From assembly GCA_903879825.1 (NCBI GenBank), contig CAIRND010000560.1:1-9919 (forward strand): a stretch of DNA of 9,919 bases, in the 5' to 3' direction. The notes beneath the pieces are model-generated. The model was not told the origin of the DNA and did no database searches. It was given only the letters and a program-made list of their open reading frames with translations. Below are positions 6,406 to 9,919 of this stretch, piece after piece; within the stretch, counting starts at the first letter, position 1; the number at the start of each line of letters is the position of its first letter. This stretch comes from an uncultured Geobacteraceae bacterium. Its GTDB lineage: Bacteria; Desulfobacterota; Desulfuromonadia; Geobacterales; Pseudopelobacteraceae. The position numbers were made by a program, and so were the translations under genes.

Positions 6406-6556
6406 GTGGGAATATGGTCGGGCACCATTGCCCGTAAAGTACCGCTTCAACGCAAACCACCAGCCAAAATCTTCTTTCCGTATATCACACAACCGAGTCG
6501 AACGTCATGTGCTATTTTGAGAAACAAACTAAAAAAGTCTGGTAATAATTAAGCAC

Positions 6557-6586
6557 TTGAATCTATACGGCTCGGGACACTATAAT
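6557..6586 (+). promoter_or_regulatory. Sigma-70-type promoter of the ysxC-folE2-mqnB operon
   Basis: TTGAAT at 6557-6562 (4 of 6) and a perfect TATAAT at 6581-6586 are separated by 18 bp. Transcription would start near 6593, giving a leader of about 20 nt that already contains the ribosome binding site AAGGAGAG (6596-6603). This is the best promoter in the window. Confidence 0.75.
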
Positions 6587-6595
6587 GCCCGCTCC

Positions 6596-6603
6596 AAGGA
6601 GAG
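6596..6603 (+). promoter_or_regulatory. Shine-Dalgarno deciding the ysxC start
   Basis: AAGGAGAG ends 8 nt before ATG 6612. The in-frame ATG at 6585 overlaps the -10 box and would lie upstream of the predicted transcript start, so it cannot be used from this promoter. Confidence 0.8.
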
Positions 6604-6611
6604 CGAATTTC

Positions 6612-7220
6612 ATGAATGTATTTCAAGCTGAGTTTATAAAAAGCGCCGCAAAACCGAAAGACTATCCACCACCGGGATTGCCGGAAGTGGCCTTTGTCGG
6701 GCGATCCAACGTGGGAAAGTCATCGCTGATCAACGTGCTGTCGGGACGCAAGGCCATGGTTCGAACCAGTTCAACCCCCGGTCGGACACAGTTGATCAAT
6801 TTCTTTGATATCAACAGTATTCTGACTCTGGTGGACCTTCCCGGTTATGGTTATGCCAAAGCCCCGCCAGCGCTGCGTAAACAGTGGGGCCCAATGATTG
6901 AGGCCTATCTCGCTTCACGCGAGCCATTGAAAGCGGTCGTGTTGATCCTCGATATCCGCCGGGTGCCGTCAGATGGTGATTTGCAGATGCTGCGCTGGCT
7001 GGAGATGTATAATATCCCGCCGATTATAGTCGTGACCAAATGTGACAAATTATCCAAAAATGAGCAGGCCAAGCAGAAAGGTATCATTGCCGCAGCGATC
7101 AAGCGTGACAAGGCGATGATGCTCCCTTTTTCGGCTCTTTCAAAAGATGGGCGTGACGGCATCTGGAATGAGATCGGCACCGTGCTGGACATTAATCTGA
7201 AACCGGAAATCAAGTTATGA
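6612..7220 (+). CDS. engB: Ribosome biogenesis GTPase YsxC/EngB
   Basis: This is a 202-residue TrmE-Era-EngA-EngB-family GTPase, normally essential for assembly of the 50S ribosomal subunit. The G motifs are complete: G1 GRSNVGKS (30-37), G2 threonine in TSSTPGRTQ (T55), G3 DLPGYGYA (75-82), G4 TKCDK (142-146) and G5 SAL (174-176). The protein is one G domain with no extensions, as is typical for EngB. The start at ATG 6612 follows from the promoter and ribosome site positions; the family N-terminus also begins shortly before residues such as FIKSA. It is the first gene of a four-gene operon and its stop overlaps the folE2 start (ATGA at 7217-7220). Confidence 0.96.
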   Translation: MNVFQAEFIKSAAKPKDYPPPGLPEVAFVGRSNVGKSSLINVLSGRKAMVRTSSTPGRTQLINFFDINSILTLVDLPGYGYAKAPPALRKQWGPMIEAYLASREPLKAVVLILDIRRVPSDGDLQMLRWLEMYNIPPIIVVTKCDKLSKNEQAKQKGIIAAAIKRDKAMMLPFSALSKDGRDGIWNEIGTVLDINLKPEIKL

Positions 7221-8023
7221 AAAAAACTACCGTACCTTCCGGTTCGATGCTCATGCCGGACATGCAAAAGCGTCCGGACACCCGCCGGATTCCGATAGCC
7301 AAAGTGGGCGTCAAGGATATCACCTACCCGATCGTGGTTATGGACAAAAATCGCACCCTGCAGCATACGGTTGCCAAGATCAACATGTACGTTGATCTGC
7401 CGCATCAGTTCAAGGGTACCCACATGAGCCGTTTCGTGGAAATTCTGAACAAGTACCGCGAGCAGATAGCCCTTGATAAGCTTGAGACCATCCTTGAAGA
7501 GATGAAGTCAAAGCTGGGTTCGGAAAATGCCCATCTTGAGATTCAATTCCCCTATTTTATCGATAAAGCCGCGCCGGTTTCCGGTGCAAAAAGCCTTATG
7601 GAGTACACCTGCGAATTTAGCGCCTCAATGACGACTGAGCTTGATTTTGTGCTCGGCATCAAGGTGCCGCTGACCTCGCTCTGCCCGTGCAGTCGTGAGT
7701 TGTCCCGTTTTGGAGCCCACAATCAGCGCAGTATTATGACGGTGCGGATACGCTACCGTGATTTTATCTGGATTGAGGATCTGGTTGAATTGATCGAGCA
7801 GTGCGGTTCCAGCCCCCTCTATTCCTTACTGAAACGTGCCGACGAAAAATTTGTCACAGAACAGGCCTATGAAAATCCGCGTTTTGTTGAGGATATGGTA
7901 CGAGAGGCGCATTCACGCCTGGCGGCGCTTGATAACATTACCTGGTTTTCTGTCGAGGCGGAAAATTTCGAATCAATCCATAATCATTCGGCATATGCGG
8001 CGGTGGAACTGGACCGGAGATGA
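7217..8023 (+). CDS. folE2: GTP cyclohydrolase IB (FolE2 type)
   Basis: FolE2 converts GTP to 7,8-dihydroneopterin triphosphate, feeding tetrahydrofolate and also queuosine-type 7-deazapurines. The type IB family is unrelated in sequence to FolE and can work with metals other than zinc. The 268-residue length fits. Landmarks are the MPDMQKRPDTRRIPI start region (13-27), PVSGAKS (120-126), SLCPCSRELS (154-163) with active-site cysteines C156/C158, AHNQRS (167-172), and the C-terminal SIHNHSAYA (254-262). Translation starts inside the ysxC stop (ATGA) with only weak upstream Shine-Dalgarno character, so it is probably coupled to ysxC. There is no obvious Zur-type regulatory site directly upstream, as expected for an internal operon gene. 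The folate product also supplies the one-carbon donor used by PanB elsewhere in the window. Confidence 0.95.
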   Translation: MKKTTVPSGSMLMPDMQKRPDTRRIPIAKVGVKDITYPIVVMDKNRTLQHTVAKINMYVDLPHQFKGTHMSRFVEILNKYREQIALDKLETILEEMKSKLGSENAHLEIQFPYFIDKAAPVSGAKSLMEYTCEFSASMTTELDFVLGIKVPLTSLCPCSRELSRFGAHNQRSIMTVRIRYRDFIWIEDLVELIEQCGSSPLYSLLKRADEKFVTEQAYENPRFVEDMVREAHSRLAALDNITWFSVEAENFESIHNHSAYAAVELDRR

Positions 8024-8652
8024 AGAAGGGGCTGATCATCTTTGCGCGCGAGCCGATTGCCGGGCGGGTGAAAACTCGACTTGCAGTATCGATTGGCGAT
8101 CAGGCTGCGGCGGAACTGTATGAAGCCATGCTACGGGATGTCATAAAAACGGCTGAACAGTTGAAGGATGTTGAAACGGTTGTCTTCTGGGCGTGTGAAG
8201 GAAAAAAGCTTCCGTTTCTGGCTGAACAATACCGGTGCACCTCCCGGTGTCAATGTAAGGGAGACTTGGGTCAGCGTATGCAGGCAGCGTTTGATGACAT
8301 GTTTGCCAGCGGCTGCGCCGCATGTTGCATCATAGGCAGCGATGCTCCCGACCTCCCGCTCTCGTATATTCAGGACGCCTATCGACTACTTGAAACGCTG
8401 CAGAACGATGTCGTCCTTGGGCCGAGTATCGATGGTGGCTATTATCTGCTCGGAGTGCGACAGGCCAGGGCAGAGCTGTTTACTGGCATTCCCTGGAGTA
8501 GTGCCGCTGTGCGTGAATGTACCCTGCGGGCCGCTCGTGACTCCGGGCTGACGGTTGCCCTGCTTGACGAATGGCAGGACATTGACACAGAGGAAGATTT
8601 AGAGGCATATCAGGAACGAATCCGATTGACGCTGGTGAGGGAAACGACATGA
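8020..8652 (+). CDS. TIGR04282/DUF2064 family glycosyltransferase-like protein
   Basis: This 210-residue protein has a GT-A/nucleotidyltransferase-like fold similar to MobA and CofC. Landmarks are the N-terminal nucleotide-binding segment FAREPIAGRVKTRLA (8-22), GDLGQRM (81-87), the IGSDAPDLP block (105-113), LGPSIDGGYYLLG (133-145) and WQDIDTEEDL (185-194). Databases commonly label the family arsenosugar biosynthesis glycosyltransferase, but none of the usual radical-SAM partners is visible here, so that role should not be assumed. It contains eight cysteines, including C73-x3-C77-x-C79 and C99-x2-C102-C103, an unusual number for the family as I know it. The start overlaps the folE2 stop (ATGA 8020-8023) and the stop overlaps the mqnB start. 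The real substrate is unknown. Confidence 0.85.
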   Translation: MKKGLIIFAREPIAGRVKTRLAVSIGDQAAAELYEAMLRDVIKTAEQLKDVETVVFWACEGKKLPFLAEQYRCTSRCQCKGDLGQRMQAAFDDMFASGCAACCIIGSDAPDLPLSYIQDAYRLLETLQNDVVLGPSIDGGYYLLGVRQARAELFTGIPWSSAAVRECTLRAARDSGLTVALLDEWQDIDTEEDLEAYQERIRLTLVRETT

Positions 8653-9389
8653 AACCAATTGTTATTATCGCTGCCGTGCCACAGGAAACCGAACTGCTGG
8701 AAAAGATGCTCGAATATTCCATCAGGGTAAAAACCGGAGGATTGGAATACGTCGAAGGCTCTATCGGTAATCTGCTTGTCAAAATATGTGTTGGCGGAGT
8801 TGGAAAGATACATGCGGCTGCAGCCACCGCTGTCATGATAGATCGCTGTCAACCGCAACTCGTAATTAACACCGGTTGTGCCGGGGCGTATAGCGGCAGT
8901 GGACTTTCAATCGGTGATCTGGTTGTGGCGTGTGAGGAGGTGCTTGCTGATGATGGCGTGATCGTTACGGAAGGTTGGAAAGACCTTGAGTTTATGAAGC
9001 TTTCCACCGGAGCGCAGGGTGGACAGGCCTGCTTTAACACGCTGCCGCTTTCAGTGGACGCCTCGGAGAGGGCCATGCAGTTGGCGGATTATTACGGCAT
9101 CTTTCTTATGCGCGGCCGCTGTGCAACTGTTTCAACCTGTAGCGGCACTCTCGAACGCGGCGCAGAATTGGCTGAACGCTGGAATGTGGTTGCGGAAAGT
9201 ATGGAGGGCGCTGCCGTGGCACAGGTCTGTCTGCGTTACGCTGTTGATTGCCTGGAAATCCGGGGGATAAGTAATCTGGTGGAAGATCGTGATATGAAGA
9301 ATTGGGACATGCCGAGAGCTGTCGAGGCGGCCCAGCGGTTTGTACTGAAATATATTGAAGAGATGAATCAGCCGGATCTTTTACCCTGA
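8649..9389 (+). CDS. mqnB: Futalosine hydrolase
   Basis: MqnB removes hypoxanthine from futalosine to give dehypoxanthinylfutalosine in the alternative menaquinone pathway. The 246-residue protein is in the nucleoside phosphorylase/MTAN superfamily. Seen in sequence: IIAAVPQETELLEKML at the N-terminus, GGVGKIHAAAAT (49-60), NTGCAGAYSGSGLSIGDLV (74-92), ESMEGAAVAQVC (183-194), where the Met-Glu pair binds the ribose, and RGISNLVEDRD (205-215). Such GxSN-D signatures carry the residue that protonates the base. The RGISN...NW ending distinguishes futalosine hydrolase from plain MTA/SAH nucleosidase, although hydrolysis of aminodeoxyfutalosine is not excluded. Its start overlaps the upstream glycosyltransferase stop (ATGA 8649-8652). 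It implies a menaquinone-respiring organism using the futalosine route. Other mqn genes are not in the window. Confidence 0.9.
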   Translation: MKPIVIIAAVPQETELLEKMLEYSIRVKTGGLEYVEGSIGNLLVKICVGGVGKIHAAAATAVMIDRCQPQLVINTGCAGAYSGSGLSIGDLVVACEEVLADDGVIVTEGWKDLEFMKLSTGAQGGQACFNTLPLSVDASERAMQLADYYGIFLMRGRCATVSTCSGTLERGAELAERWNVVAESMEGAAVAQVCLRYAVDCLEIRGISNLVEDRDMKNWDMPRAVEAAQRFVLKYIEEMNQPDLLP

Positions 9390-9396
9390 ATTCAGC

Positions 9397-9546
9397 AGTT
9401 CATTGCCACAAAAAGGCACAAAGCGCACAAAAAGCAGGATGTTATAGTTAGTGAATATTTAACCTGTTTGGTGAGTGGTTCGTTCCGTATAACCCCAAGT
9501 ATTTCTCTGTGCTTTTTGTGCTTTTTTGCGGCTGAAAGTTTTTTCT
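9397..9546 (+). repeat. Dispersed inverted-repeat element, copy 2
   Basis: This is the second copy of the element at 3414-3560. It shares AGTTCATT, CCACAAAAAGGC (9406-9417), the 20-nt identical core AATATTTAACCTGTTTGGTG at 9454-9473, and a T-rich right end. Its arms are GCCACAAAAAGGCACAAAGC-like on the left (from 9405) and the complementary TTTTTTGCGGC end on the right (to 9532); they pair at about 20 of 24 positions rather than perfectly. The segment between core and right arm is less conserved between the copies. It begins 7 bp after the mqnB stop, between convergent mqnB and the yggS-like gene, where a two-way transcription terminator would be expected. Confidence 0.8.
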
Positions 9547-9616
9547 CGGTTCACTGACCCCGAAGGCTACATCGGATATGTAATGCTGAAAATTCCGGAC
9601 GTCATCCTTATCGCGA

Positions 9617-9919
9617 TCATCGTTCCCCGAAGATAGCTGTTCCAACCCGTACCAGAGTGGCACCTTCCTGGATAGCCGCTTCAAAATCCCCCGACATTCC
9701 CATGGACAGTTCGCCCATTTCAACGCCGACAATATGTTGCGCGTCAATGACCTCTGACAGCCGGCGCAGTTCTGCAAAATACGGCCGCGCGGCATCCGGA
9801 TCATCAAAAAACGGAGGCATGGTCATCAGCCCCTTTATCCGGATATTCGGAAGTAAAGCGCATTCACGCACCAGCTGAATCGCCCCGGTCTCAGTTGTTC
9901 CCGATTTGGTGGCTTCGCC
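9617..9919 (-). CDS. yggS: YggS/PLPBP family pyridoxal-phosphate homeostasis protein, 5'-partial
   Basis: The last 100 residues of a protein usually about 230 residues long are present; the N-terminal part, including the PLP-binding lysine, is beyond the right edge. The frame is open to base 9919 and begins GEATKSGTTETGAIQ, the usual GE-KSG segment of the family. It continues with IKGLMTMPPFFDD (family GLM-M pattern) and ends with LSMGMSGDFEAAIQEGATLVRVGTAIFGER, matching the phosphate-binding MS-D-AI-G-T-VR-G-IFG block. The protein binds PLP without being an enzyme and helps vitamin B6 and amino-acid balance. The internal GTG near 9871 is not its start. It converges with mqnB, with the repeat element in between. 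Confidence 0.95.
   Translation of the reverse strand, partial: GEATKSGTTETGAIQLVRECALLPNIRIKGLMTMPPFFDDPDAARPYFAELRRLSEVIDAQHIVGVEMGELSMGMSGDFEAAIQEGATLVRVGTAIFGER

Noticed and set aside
6585..6611. ATG at 6585 as the ysxC start
   Set aside because: The ATG shares bases with the TATAAT box and would be upstream of the expected transcript start.

Overview
This 9.9-kb window is gene-dense bacterial chromosome. Gene content and protein style point to a Desulfuromonadia-like member of the Desulfobacterota (Geobacter/Desulfuromonas/Pelobacter relatives). The clues are a class II fructose-bisphosphate aldolase starting KVHYSDLGLSN, a PilZ protein followed by an unusual GAF-containing chemoreceptor, panBCD, GTP cyclohydrolase IB, a TIGR04282/DUF2064 glycosyltransferase and futalosine-pathway menaquinone synthesis. 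The taxonomic assignment is an inference. I saw no tRNA, rRNA, CRISPR array, transposase or phage gene.

Layout, left to right. (1) Positions 1-3378: a co-directional set of a class II aldolase (its start codon lies just off the left edge), a small PilZ protein and a membrane-bound GAF/MCP signalling protein with a divergent hairpin tip. (2) Positions 3379-3792: a 414-bp gene-free stretch. It holds one copy of a ~150-bp repeat with 18-bp perfect inverted arms, a weak promoter, and a structured leader ending in a clear intrinsic terminator only 18 bp before panB. This looks like an attenuator or pan-type riboswitch leader. (3) Positions 3793-5865: panB-panC-panD, making pantothenate from ketoisovalerate and aspartate. 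They end at a 14-bp perfect hairpin shared with a convergent gene. (4) Positions 5969-6391, minus strand: a small soluble ankyrin-repeat protein. (5) Positions 6557-9389: a promoter with a perfect TATAAT box, then ysxC/engB - folE2 - DUF2064 glycosyltransferase - mqnB. Each junction is an ATGA stop/start overlap, so this is a tightly coupled operon joining ribosome assembly, pterin synthesis and menaquinone synthesis. (6) Positions 9397-9546: a second copy of the repeat. (7) Positions 9617-9919, minus strand: the C-terminal 100 residues of a YggS/PLPBP family protein running off the right edge.

Most genes are ordinary housekeeping genes with confident family assignments. The parts that deserve attention are the panB leader RNA with mutually exclusive pairings around its terminator, the dispersed inverted-repeat element sitting at the ends of two transcription units, and the chemoreceptor whose tip has lost several residues that normally make receptor-receptor contacts. 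I did not find a convincing new multi-gene system.
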